A DNA stretch of 40,149 bases, from contig CAZOMV010000052.1 of the NCBI GenBank assembly GCA_964580995.1, forward strand, positions 1 through 40,149, read 5' to 3'. The number at the start of each line of letters is the position of its first letter. Within the stretch, counting starts at the first letter, position 1. Below are positions 23,385 to 30,702 of the stretch, piece by piece. This DNA is from JAKJEP01 sp964580995. Lineage in GTDB: Bacteria; Planctomycetota; Phycisphaerae; Sedimentisphaerales; SM23-30. Made by a program: the position numbers and the translations under genes. The notes under the pieces were generated by a model. It was not told where the DNA came from. It worked only from the letters and a program-made list of their open reading frames with translations, and did no database searches.

Positions 23385-25422
23385 ATTTCGCAATGCCTAT
23401 CGGGCTGAAGATCGCGTACAAAATCAGCGTTATGATCACTACCACCACGCCGGCCGCCAAAGCTCCCTTCGAGGAATGAAGCTCGATCTTCGTGTTGGTC
23501 TTAAACTCTACCGGCTGGGCCAGGGGTTTCACCAGGGTAATGACCGCCATAATCACCAGGCACAGGGCAAAACAGATTGCCATGCGATTTAAAAACTGAA
23601 TGGAGGGCACCGCATACTTGATCGCACCATAGGAAACGATACTGGTCAGCAGGCCGACCACCCCGGAAAAGCGCGGGGCCTTGTGTACGGCCAGCCCGAA
23701 GATAAACACCGCCAGAATACCCGGCGAAATAAAGCCCTGGCTTTCCTGGATAATGGTGAAGATACTGTGGCTGAATTTCGGATTGCCCAGCGCCGGGGCC
23801 AGAAAAACAGCAATGATCGAAAAGAACACCACGGAAATCCGGCCCAGCAGCACGATCGTTTTCTGACTGGCCTTGGGATTCATGTACCGGATGAATACAT
23901 CCATCGTGAAGATGGTGGATGCCGCATTGAGCATGGCCGCCAGCGAGCTGACGATGGCCCCCAGCAGGGCCGCCAGGACAAAGCCGACCAGACCTACGTT
24001 GCGGGGTATGACCCGGCTGAGCAGTTGACCCAGCGCCGAATCATATTTATAGCCGATAAACTTTTCCGTATGGGTCATGGCCCCGGCTGTGCTGGCCGCT
24101 TCTTCCGTCTTCTGATTATAAACCTTTAATTCCTCCGCCCAGGCGGGAAATACCTGCTGCCAGGATTTGTCATCCGATTTAAACAGGGTGTATTGATTCA
24201 CTTCGAGCTGGTCATATTGCGTTTTAGTTAGCGGCAGCACAAAATGATTTTTGGTTTTTACTGCCTTGACGGCTGCCTCATCGGCAAAAATCGCCAGCAG
24301 AAATTTTCCCTCCCCCCACACCGAAATCTCCGCCTCGCTGGGCGCTTCCGCCACCTGAACCACCTGCGTAGCGGGATTGGCCTGGTAGTATTTGGCAATC
24401 ACCGGAGCATTATCGGTTACCGCTTTCGACCGCATCTCCGTCGAGAACAGATTAAAGGCGATAATACCGGGGATCACAATTACAAACGGTATCAGCAGCT
24501 TCATAAACGCACAAAACACAATACCCTTTTGTCCCTGCGCCAGCGACGCTGAACCCAGGGTCCGCTGGGTGATGTACTGGTTCAGGCCCCAATAGTAAAA
24601 ATTGGGGATCCACAAACCCAGCAGCAGCGCCGTCCAGGGCAGGACCGCATCATCTTTCGGCAAAAACATGTTCAGGCGAATCTTGTTAATATCCATAAAA
24701 CGATCCATGATGGATTGGTCCTGCGTAAAGGTCTTTACCGCCACGGCTCCCGTCTGTACATCTTCAATATAAGTCGCTTCAGAAACTCCCCCCAGCATTT
24801 TGAACGCAAATATCATAATCACCGCCCCGCCCACAATCAGCGCGCTGCCCTGAATCAAATCCGCCCAGGCACACGCCTTCAAGCCGCCGGCCGCAACATA
24901 TACCATCGCGATGATCCCGATCACCAGCGAGGCCAATTGCAGCGAGGGGACAAACTTCAATTGCATCTCGCTGGCCATCGTGTTGATGGTCAGCGCCCCC
25001 GAATACGTTACCGCTCCCAGCAGCAGCATATAGATCAGCAGCATACTCACCGCCATGATTACTCGCGCACCCTGATTGTAACGGTACTCCAGAAATTCCG
25101 GCATGGTGTAGATACCCGCCTTGAGAAAATAGGGCAGAAAACAGAACGCCACCACCACCAGGGTGATCGCCGCCATCCATTCATAGCTGGCGATTGCCAG
25201 GCCGACATGGCTGGCCGCGTTGCCGCTCATGCCGACAAACTGTTCCGACGAAATATTCGCCGCAATCAGGGAAAAACCGATCAGCGGCCAGACCAGGCTG
25301 CGGCCCGCCAGAAAATAATCCTCGCCGCTTCCCCCCTCCTTGCGGCTCTTGTACATACTCACAACCAGTACCAGCGCCACAAACGCCACAAATACCACCA
25401 CATCCAGTATTCCGATTCCCAT
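23383..25422 (-). CDS. Sodium/sugar symporter, SSS (SGLT) family
   Basis: A 679-residue polytopic transporter for sodium-driven sugar uptake across the inner membrane. Family blocks are DYFLAGRSLVWPLIGFSLIAANISSEQFVG near the N-terminus (the unwound first core helix), SYEWMAAI, the EFLEYRYN block, and LAALLGAIVSSLAAMLNAASTIFTMD with the sodium-site serines. About 14 membrane segments are visible. A hydrophilic segment of roughly 135 residues (about 330-465) interrupts the membrane core where SGLT-like proteins usually have a shorter loop. It is probably a folded extracytoplasmic insertion. It lies between the GH5-like gene and the galactokinase in one operon, so galactose, or arabinose released by GH43, is the likely cargo. 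Confidence 0.93.
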   Translation of the reverse strand: MGIGILDVVVFVAFVALVLVVSMYKSRKEGGSGEDYFLAGRSLVWPLIGFSLIAANISSEQFVGMSGNAASHVGLAIASYEWMAAITLVVVAFCFLPYFLKAGIYTMPEFLEYRYNQGARVIMAVSMLLIYMLLLGAVTYSGALTINTMASEMQLKFVPSLQLASLVIGIIAMVYVAAGGLKACAWADLIQGSALIVGGAVIMIFAFKMLGGVSEATYIEDVQTGAVAVKTFTQDQSIMDRFMDINKIRLNMFLPKDDAVLPWTALLLGLWIPNFYYWGLNQYITQRTLGSASLAQGQKGIVFCAFMKLLIPFVIVIPGIIAFNLFSTEMRSKAVTDNAPVIAKYYQANPATQVVQVAEAPSEAEISVWGEGKFLLAIFADEAAVKAVKTKNHFVLPLTKTQYDQLEVNQYTLFKSDDKSWQQVFPAWAEELKVYNQKTEEAASTAGAMTHTEKFIGYKYDSALGQLLSRVIPRNVGLVGFVLAALLGAIVSSLAAMLNAASTIFTMDVFIRYMNPKASQKTIVLLGRISVVFFSIIAVFLAPALGNPKFSHSIFTIIQESQGFISPGILAVFIFGLAVHKAPRFSGVVGLLTSIVSYGAIKYAVPSIQFLNRMAICFALCLVIMAVITLVKPLAQPVEFKTNTKIELHSSKGALAAGVVVVIITLILYAIFSPIGIAK

Positions 25423-25450
25423 ATTTTGTTTCCTTACTTACATTGGTTGG

Positions 25451-25475
25451 GTGTGCACCGCACACTTTTTATTTT
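25451..25475 (+). terminator. Hairpin between GH5-like and symporter genes
   Basis: GTGTGC (25451-25456) and GCACAC (25460-25465) form a 6-bp stem with a 3-base loop, followed on the plus strand by TTTTTATTTT. In this direction it looks like a terminator against antisense transcription. On the coding strand it is an intercistronic hairpin that could stabilise one side of a processed message. Confidence 0.4.
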
Positions 25476-26578
25476 CCGGTCATCATCTTGATAAATTCCG
25501 TTTCATTTGCATCGTAGGGGCTGCCGTCGGGCCGCAGGACGTCATGGAACCACAGCGGCGGTTCCGCCTCGTATTTTTTATCCCATGAGTCCCAGGGATA
25601 CTGCGTCTGGGTCTTGCCGGCCACAAAGCCCCAGTTGCACGCCCCGATCTTATGTTTCTTAAACAACGGCAGAGCATACATAAACGTATTTCCCAGGGTT
25701 CGGGCCATATACTCCGTACAGATCAGCGGCCGGCCATGCTTGAGCAGCAGTTCCGTCCGGGCCTTCAAATCCTTGAACGGCCGGTACTCATGGTAGGTAA
25801 TCACATCCGAGTTGTCCAGCGCAAAACGGTTCAATTCATCCAGCTTGTCCTCCCGCCAGTCCCCCTGCCACAGCCCCACGCTCAGCGGCTGGGAGGGGTT
25901 CACCTCCCGGCCCCACTGGAACAGCTTCTTTTGCAGCAGCAGGGCCAGTTCCCTTTTGTTCTCCAGCTCGTATTGTTGGTACAGGGGGATGTTTCCCTGG
26001 GCCGGCTCATTATACAAATCCCACAGCAGTACCCGCTTGTCGTCCTGGTAGCGGGTCATAATTCCCTTGATATACCCCTCCAGCTCATCATGCCGGGCCG
26101 GGTCCTTCAGGATATCCACATGGGGCGCTTGCAGCCAGCCGGAATTGTGCGTACGCGGCATCGGGTCCGGCTGCTTACCCAGCTTCGGGATCGGGCACCA
26201 CACCCCGTCCAGCGGCACAAACATGATTTTGACATGATGCTTATCGGCAATCGCCAGAAACTGATCCATCCGCTTTAGGAATCCTTCGCTGTCCTGCTGC
26301 CACAATAAATCATGCAGGAAGACCCGCATAAAATTCATCCCCAGCTCTTCCGCCCAGCCCAGTTCCCGGTCAATCGTCTGCGGGTCAAAGGTGTCCGCCT
26401 GCCACATCTCCAACTGGTTGATGGCCGTGCTCGGCGTAAAATTAGCCCCCACCAGCCATGGCTGCCCCGCATACCACTGGTTGGCCTTTTCCGCCGACCA
26501 CCGCTGGCTCGCCTCCGCTGCCAGAGAAACGGAGACCCAGCCTGTCAGCACCAAGAATAAACTTAACCTTATCTTCAT
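25469..26578 (-). CDS. Secreted GH5-like (clan GH-A) glycoside hydrolase, copy 1
   Basis: A 369-residue exported enzyme of the TIM-barrel GH-A type. A signal peptide (LSLFLVLTGWVSVSLAA) precedes QWYAGQPWLVGANFTPS, the common opening of this branch. LLWDLYNEP carries the acid/base Glu191 and PLICTEYMAR the nucleophile Glu289. ITYHEY, with a His after strand 6, also fits the fold. Length is that of a single catalytic domain. It is nearly a duplicate of the next gene upstream in the operon. Proteins of this branch are often labelled xylanase or cellulase, but the operon context (arabinanase, galactose uptake) points to a galactan or arabinan backbone. Specificity is not readable from sequence. 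Confidence 0.88.
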   Translation of the reverse strand: MKIRLSLFLVLTGWVSVSLAAEASQRWSAEKANQWYAGQPWLVGANFTPSTAINQLEMWQADTFDPQTIDRELGWAEELGMNFMRVFLHDLLWQQDSEGFLKRMDQFLAIADKHHVKIMFVPLDGVWCPIPKLGKQPDPMPRTHNSGWLQAPHVDILKDPARHDELEGYIKGIMTRYQDDKRVLLWDLYNEPAQGNIPLYQQYELENKRELALLLQKKLFQWGREVNPSQPLSVGLWQGDWREDKLDELNRFALDNSDVITYHEYRPFKDLKARTELLLKHGRPLICTEYMARTLGNTFMYALPLFKKHKIGACNWGFVAGKTQTQYPWDSWDKKYEAEPPLWFHDVLRPDGSPYDANETEFIKMMTGK

Positions 26579-26600
26579 AGCTCTTCTCCTGATAGAATAT

Positions 26601-27716
26601 TTATTTCCCGGTCATCATCTTGATAAATTCCACCTCATTTTCATCATAGGGGCTGCCGTCCGGCCGCAAAATCTCATGAAACCACAGCGGCGGCTCCGCT
26701 GTATATTTCTTTTCCCACGAATCCCACGGATACTGGGTCTGGGTCTTGCCTGCCACAAATCCCCAGTTGCATGCCCCAATCCGATGCTCTTTAAAATACG
26801 GCAAGGCGCACATAAACGTACTGCCCACCGGCCGGGCCATATATTCCGTGCAAATCAGCGGCCGGTTATATGTAAACAATAATTCCGTCCGGGCCTTCAG
26901 ATCTTTAAAAGCTCCATACGAATGATAGGTAATTACATCCGAACAATCCACTGCAATCCGGGTGGTTTCATCCAGCTTTCCTTCCTCCCAACTGCCTTTC
27001 CACAGACCTACGCTCAGCGGCTGATCGGGCCTCACTTCCCAGCCCCACTGAAACAACTTGTGCAGCAATTGGACCGCCAGTTCCTTTTTGTTTTTCGGCT
27101 CAAACTGACCATACGAATTGTTATTATGATTGTCCGGCTCGTTATACAAATCCCACAGCAGCACCCGCGGATCCTGTTTAAACCGGGTTAGCAGGCCCTT
27201 GATATATCCTTCCAGCTCGTGGTGCCGGGCCGGATCCTTCAACAAATCGATATGGGGCGACTGAACCCAACCCGAATTATGGACATGCGGCTTAGGCGCC
27301 CGCTGCTGGCCCAGTTTGGGAAACGGATCCCATACACTGTCCAGCGGCACAAACATAATCTTGATATGATGCTTATCCGCAATCGCCAAAAATTGATCCA
27401 CCCGCTGGAGAAATCCTTCACTGTCCTGCTGCCACAGCAGATCATGCAGAAACACCCGCATAAAATTCATCCCCAAATCTTCCGCCCAGCCCAGTTCCCG
27501 GTCGATCGTCTCCGGGTCAAAGGTATCCGCCTGCCACATCTCCAACTGATTGATGGCCGTACTCGGCGTAAAATTGGCCCCTACCAGCCACGGCTGCCCC
27601 GCATACCACTGGCTGGCCTTCTCCACTGACCACCGCTGATTCGCCCCTTTTTCATCCGCCGCCAGACAACAAGATGCAATCAGCAACCCTATCAGCCCAT
27701 ACATTATCTTTTTCAT
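26601..27716 (-). CDS. Secreted GH5-like (clan GH-A) glycoside hydrolase, copy 2
   Basis: A 371-residue paralogue of the preceding enzyme with the same architecture. The signal peptide is MYGLIGLLIASCCLAA; its ASCCLAA end could also be read as an imperfect lipobox. The acid/base Glu193 lies in LLWDLYNEP and the nucleophile Glu291 in LICTEYMAR. It differs from copy 1 mainly in the loop after YNEP (DNHNNNSYGQF against AQGNIPLYQQY) and around the MARPVGST segment, both next to the active site. The two copies may therefore prefer different side-chain patterns. It lies 22 bases upstream of copy 1 and 28 bases downstream of the GH43 gene in the same transcript. Confidence 0.88.
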   Translation of the reverse strand: MKKIMYGLIGLLIASCCLAADEKGANQRWSVEKASQWYAGQPWLVGANFTPSTAINQLEMWQADTFDPETIDRELGWAEDLGMNFMRVFLHDLLWQQDSEGFLQRVDQFLAIADKHHIKIMFVPLDSVWDPFPKLGQQRAPKPHVHNSGWVQSPHIDLLKDPARHHELEGYIKGLLTRFKQDPRVLLWDLYNEPDNHNNNSYGQFEPKNKKELAVQLLHKLFQWGWEVRPDQPLSVGLWKGSWEEGKLDETTRIAVDCSDVITYHSYGAFKDLKARTELLFTYNRPLICTEYMARPVGSTFMCALPYFKEHRIGACNWGFVAGKTQTQYPWDSWEKKYTAEPPLWFHEILRPDGSPYDENEVEFIKMMTGK

Positions 27717-27744
27717 ACCTGTGTCCTTACTCTTTCTTTTCGGT

Positions 27745-29019
27745 TTATTTTTGTTTGTATCCGCAAATCACCTGGCCGTTCTGATTGCGGCCGATATAAA
27801 AACCATATTGACTCATCCATATACAGCGATCCTCCCACACCTTCCCTGGCTCTTTCGCATCCGGAAAATGCAAAATCACCTGTTCTCCCTGCTTTTGCCA
27901 TTTCCCCATCACGCCGGAACCGGTGATACGGCCATCCGTTTCCAACACCAGCGGCTGCTCCGGACCATAATCCACCGAATGCAGCCAGGTACCGGCCAGA
28001 TCATTTGTATCCAACGAATGCCATTTTTTCGGGCTTTCCGTAATCGGCTCCCCCGCCAGCGGCCAGCCGTCCGCCGGCCAGTACAAGGGCCGAATCTGCA
28101 GCGCCCGTCCCAGCTTGACATCACGGGTATCCCAGGTGTGATGCACCAGATAATCCCCTTTCGCCGTCTGTAGAATCGAATTGTGCCCCGGCCCCCGCCA
28201 ATTGTCATGATTCGCCAGCACCAGGCTGGCATATCCTTCCGTCATCGGCCGTCCGGTATAATCCGCATACGGTCCGGTAATCTTCTCCGCCCGCCCCACC
28301 ATCACCTTATAATTGCTGTCCAGGCCGTTCATGGTATGGTCATACGAAACAAACAAATAGTAAAAACCATCCCGATACACAATAAATGGCGCCTCAATCG
28401 CCTGCTCCACCGGCCGCCGGGCCAGCGAATACATATTCGGTTTTGCCGCATCGGGCTTGCCCGTCGCCGGGTCCAGTTCCACCATCTTAATCCCGCCCCA
28501 GAACGATCCAAACGCCAACCAGCAACTACCGTCCCGATCCGCAAAAAACGCCGGATCGATCGCGTTATAATTGCCGCCCCCGACGGTCGATTCGATCACC
28601 AGTCCCCGATCCAGCCATTCATAATCCGGATGATTGGGGTCCAACGTCCGGTTCAGCGCCAAGCCGATACAGGACCGCTGGCTGCCCAGGGACGAAACCG
28701 CGTAGTATAGCCGATACCAGCCGTCATAAAAGGCAATATCCGGCGCCCACACCCCATGCGTATCCGGAATCTTTTCCTTCGCCCAATCCGGTACCTCTTT
28801 CGCGAAAACCCGCCCGCTCTTCTTCCAGTGAACCAAATCTTCCGATCGGTACATGGGAATCCCCGCCCCCGTCGCAAAGATCACATACCCATCCCCCGCC
28901 GACACAATCGCCGGATCGGGAATATCCCGCAGCGAATAGTCCTGGGCGGAAATAAGCGTACCAGAAACACTCGCCAGCAGAAAAAACCAAAAATAAAAAT
29001 GACAGGTATTGTTTCGCAT
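27745..29019 (-). CDS. Secreted GH43 endo-1,5-alpha-L-arabinanase-like enzyme
   Basis: A 424-residue GH43 enzyme with a signal peptide (HFYFWFFLLASVSGTLISAQ). The five-bladed propeller carries the expected acid triad: Asp35 in DIPDPAIV (base), Asp155 in NAIDPAFF (pKa modulator) and Glu209 in AIEAPFIVYRDG (acid). GHNSILQTAKGDYLVHH, including a His that often binds a central metal ion in arabinanases, is also present. The last ~80 residues form an extra beta domain of the kind found in two-domain arabinanases. I chose the ATG at 29019, which has AAAGGA 11 bases upstream, over a longer frame beginning at 29076. It is the first gene of the six-gene operon and is divergent from the AraC-type regulator. 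Arabinan is the likeliest substrate; some GH43 members act on galactan. Confidence 0.9.
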   Translation of the reverse strand: MRNNTCHFYFWFFLLASVSGTLISAQDYSLRDIPDPAIVSAGDGYVIFATGAGIPMYRSEDLVHWKKSGRVFAKEVPDWAKEKIPDTHGVWAPDIAFYDGWYRLYYAVSSLGSQRSCIGLALNRTLDPNHPDYEWLDRGLVIESTVGGGNYNAIDPAFFADRDGSCWLAFGSFWGGIKMVELDPATGKPDAAKPNMYSLARRPVEQAIEAPFIVYRDGFYYLFVSYDHTMNGLDSNYKVMVGRAEKITGPYADYTGRPMTEGYASLVLANHDNWRGPGHNSILQTAKGDYLVHHTWDTRDVKLGRALQIRPLYWPADGWPLAGEPITESPKKWHSLDTNDLAGTWLHSVDYGPEQPLVLETDGRITGSGVMGKWQKQGEQVILHFPDAKEPGKVWEDRCIWMSQYGFYIGRNQNGQVICGYKQK

Positions 29020-29097
29020 GATTCGAAAATCCTTTCGCACGATTTTCCAGCCTATCAGAACCGTTATTATGTACAAATAATCCTATCATGAAACACT

Positions 29098-29126
29098 GCT
29101 TTGCGAAATAAATCCACGCTTTTGCG
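29098..29126. promoter_or_regulatory. Tandem half-sites, probable regulator binding site of the GH43-galM operon
   Basis: GCTTTGCG at 29098-29105 and GCTTTTGCG at 29118-29126 are direct repeats whose TTGCG cores are 21 bp apart, two helical turns. AraC-family activators characteristically bind such spaced direct repeats. The site lies 80-110 bases upstream of the GH43 start and on the far side from the regulator start, between the divergent genes. Confidence 0.6.
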
Positions 29127-29180
29127 CAAAATTCTCCTTATTCTCCTGGACCTGCCAATCCCTTTTCAATACCATAAAAC

Positions 29181-29248
29181 CAGCCGGAAAAAACCGGCTG
29201 AAAAAACACCATGAATTTTTTAAATATTTATAATTCAAATATTTATAA
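29181..29248 (+). promoter_or_regulatory. Hairpin and AT-rich direct repeats before the regulator gene
   Basis: CAGCCGG (29181-29187) and CCGGCTG (29194-29200) form a perfect 7-bp stem with an A6 loop. Downstream AAATATTTATAA occurs twice (29222-29233 and 29237-29248), and a TATAAT is embedded at 29229-29234 without a recognisable -35 box. This is probably the regulator's own promoter, possibly self-controlled. Confidence 0.5.
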
Positions 29249-29262
29249 ACATACGAGAATCT

Positions 29263-30435
29263 ATGCGTAAAATTCCGACGGTCCTGCTGATGATGGAAAT
29301 GCTCCGGGCCTCCACCCGCGGCCACCTGGCTGGCATCGCCAAATATTCCCGATTACACGGCCCCTGGACCTTTTACCGCCAGCCCCTCAGCTATCTACAA
29401 CCTTATCAAAATACCGGAAAAACGGAACCATCCCCCACCGGAACCATTGACGGCATCATTACCTATATCACCCACAAAAAAGAGCTGCAATCTCTTCCCC
29501 CCGGTGTGCCCACCATTATTATCCCCTTCCTGGAACTGATCCCGGGTTTTCCGAACATGGCAACCTCCGGCCTGTCCGGCAAAATGGGCGCGGAATATTT
29601 TCTCGAACGCGGTTTCCAAAACTTCGCCTTCTGCGGCTTCCCGGACATCTACTGGTCGCAGTTGCGCAGCCGCCATTTCGAGCAAGCCATCCACCAGGCC
29701 GGTTTTGCTGCCCATGTTTACCAGCCGCCCCGGACCATTGCCCAGGCGAAACACCTGTGGAGCGTTGAACAGCAGTATGTTGTCACATGGCTGCTCTCGC
29801 TGCCCAAACCGATCGGCATCATGGCTTGTAACGACGACCGGGGGCAAAAGGTTCTCGATGCCTGTAAAACCGCCGGCCTGCTCGTCCCCGAACAGGTCGC
29901 GGTGCTCGGCGTCGATAATGACGATATGATCTGCGATATCACCGACCCGCCCCTTTCCAGCATCGCCGTCAATTTTGAAACCGTCGGCTACGAAGCCGCC
30001 AAGCTCCTCGATAAACTAATGAAGGGTGAGAAATACACCGGCCAAACCATTCCGCCCGTTTCTCCCATCCGGGTGGTAACCCGCCAGTCTACCGACATTT
30101 TGGCGGTGGAAGATGCTGAGATTGCCGCGGCGCTGCGATTCATCCGCCGGAACCGCAATCAGGCCATGCAGGTCGGCGATGTCGTCAATGCCACCACCGT
30201 TTCCCGCCGCAGCCTCGAAAAACGTTTCCGCAGCACCCTCAACCGCTCCATCCTCGACGAAATCCGCCACGTCCGCATGAACCATATGGCCCAGCTCCTG
30301 GCGGAAACCGACATGACCATCGACCAGATCGCCCTGGCCATGGGCCTGCCCGACTCCAAACACATCGCCGAACTTTTCCGCAAAGAATTGGGCCTAACTC
30401 CACGAGCTTACCGCCGCAATTTTACCTCGAAGTAA
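29263..30435 (+). CDS. XylR-type regulator: LacI-like sugar sensor fused to AraC-type DNA-binding domain
   Basis: A 390-residue transcription factor. Residues 1-~280 are a periplasmic-binding-protein-like sensor of the LacI/XylR type, opening with MEMLRASTRGHLAGIAKYSR and containing NDDRGQKVLDACKTAGLLVPEQVAVLGVDND and DPPLSSIAVNFETVGYEAA. Residues ~285-388 form the AraC/XylS double helix-turn-helix, with VSRRSLEKRFRSTL and the second motif MTIDQIALAMGLPD followed by FRKELGLTPRAYRR. Such proteins activate sugar-catabolism genes when they bind a monosaccharide. It is divergent from the GH43-GH5-symporter-kinase-mutarotase operon, which it probably controls through the direct repeats at 29098-29126. 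The inducing sugar could be arabinose, xylose or galactose. Confidence 0.93.
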   Translation: MRKIPTVLLMMEMLRASTRGHLAGIAKYSRLHGPWTFYRQPLSYLQPYQNTGKTEPSPTGTIDGIITYITHKKELQSLPPGVPTIIIPFLELIPGFPNMATSGLSGKMGAEYFLERGFQNFAFCGFPDIYWSQLRSRHFEQAIHQAGFAAHVYQPPRTIAQAKHLWSVEQQYVVTWLLSLPKPIGIMACNDDRGQKVLDACKTAGLLVPEQVAVLGVDNDDMICDITDPPLSSIAVNFETVGYEAAKLLDKLMKGEKYTGQTIPPVSPIRVVTRQSTDILAVEDAEIAAALRFIRRNRNQAMQVGDVVNATTVSRRSLEKRFRSTLNRSILDEIRHVRMNHMAQLLAETDMTIDQIALAMGLPDSKHIAELFRKELGLTPRAYRRNFTSK

Positions 30436-30483
30436 ACAGGGAACCGATAAAATACGGCAGGAGGTACACGGCACACCCTTATC

Positions 30484-30702
30484 TTACTTGCGTTTGGAAA
30501 AATAATTTGCCTTCACCCAGTTGAAGTTTAATAGAATATGTACCCCGGCCAGCACGGCCAGCAAGATCCCGCCTCCCTCATGCAGAAACTCAAATGTTTC
30601 AGGCGAAAAATTCCCGCGACCGACTCCCGTCACCAACTGATTGACCATCAGCACCAGCAAGATCGGATTCAAAATCTTGTGCATCGTGTTCTTTTTCATC
30701 AT
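30484..30702 (-). CDS. Small DUF4405-like membrane protein
   Basis: A 72-residue membrane protein with two hydrophobic segments (ILNPILLVLMVNQLVTG and GGILLAVLAGVHILLNFNWV). The conserved-looking LHEGGG and VHILLNFNW carry one histidine per segment, as in the small cytochrome-b561-like/DUF4405 proteins that may bind haem. Its start overlaps the transglutaminase stop by 4 bases. AAAGGGAC lies just ahead of the ATGATG, so either Met may initiate. It is the last gene of the MoxR-DUF58-transglutaminase operon. A redox or haem role is only inferred. Confidence 0.7.
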   Translation of the reverse strand: MMKKNTMHKILNPILLVLMVNQLVTGVGRGNFSPETFEFLHEGGGILLAVLAGVHILLNFNWVKANYFSKRK

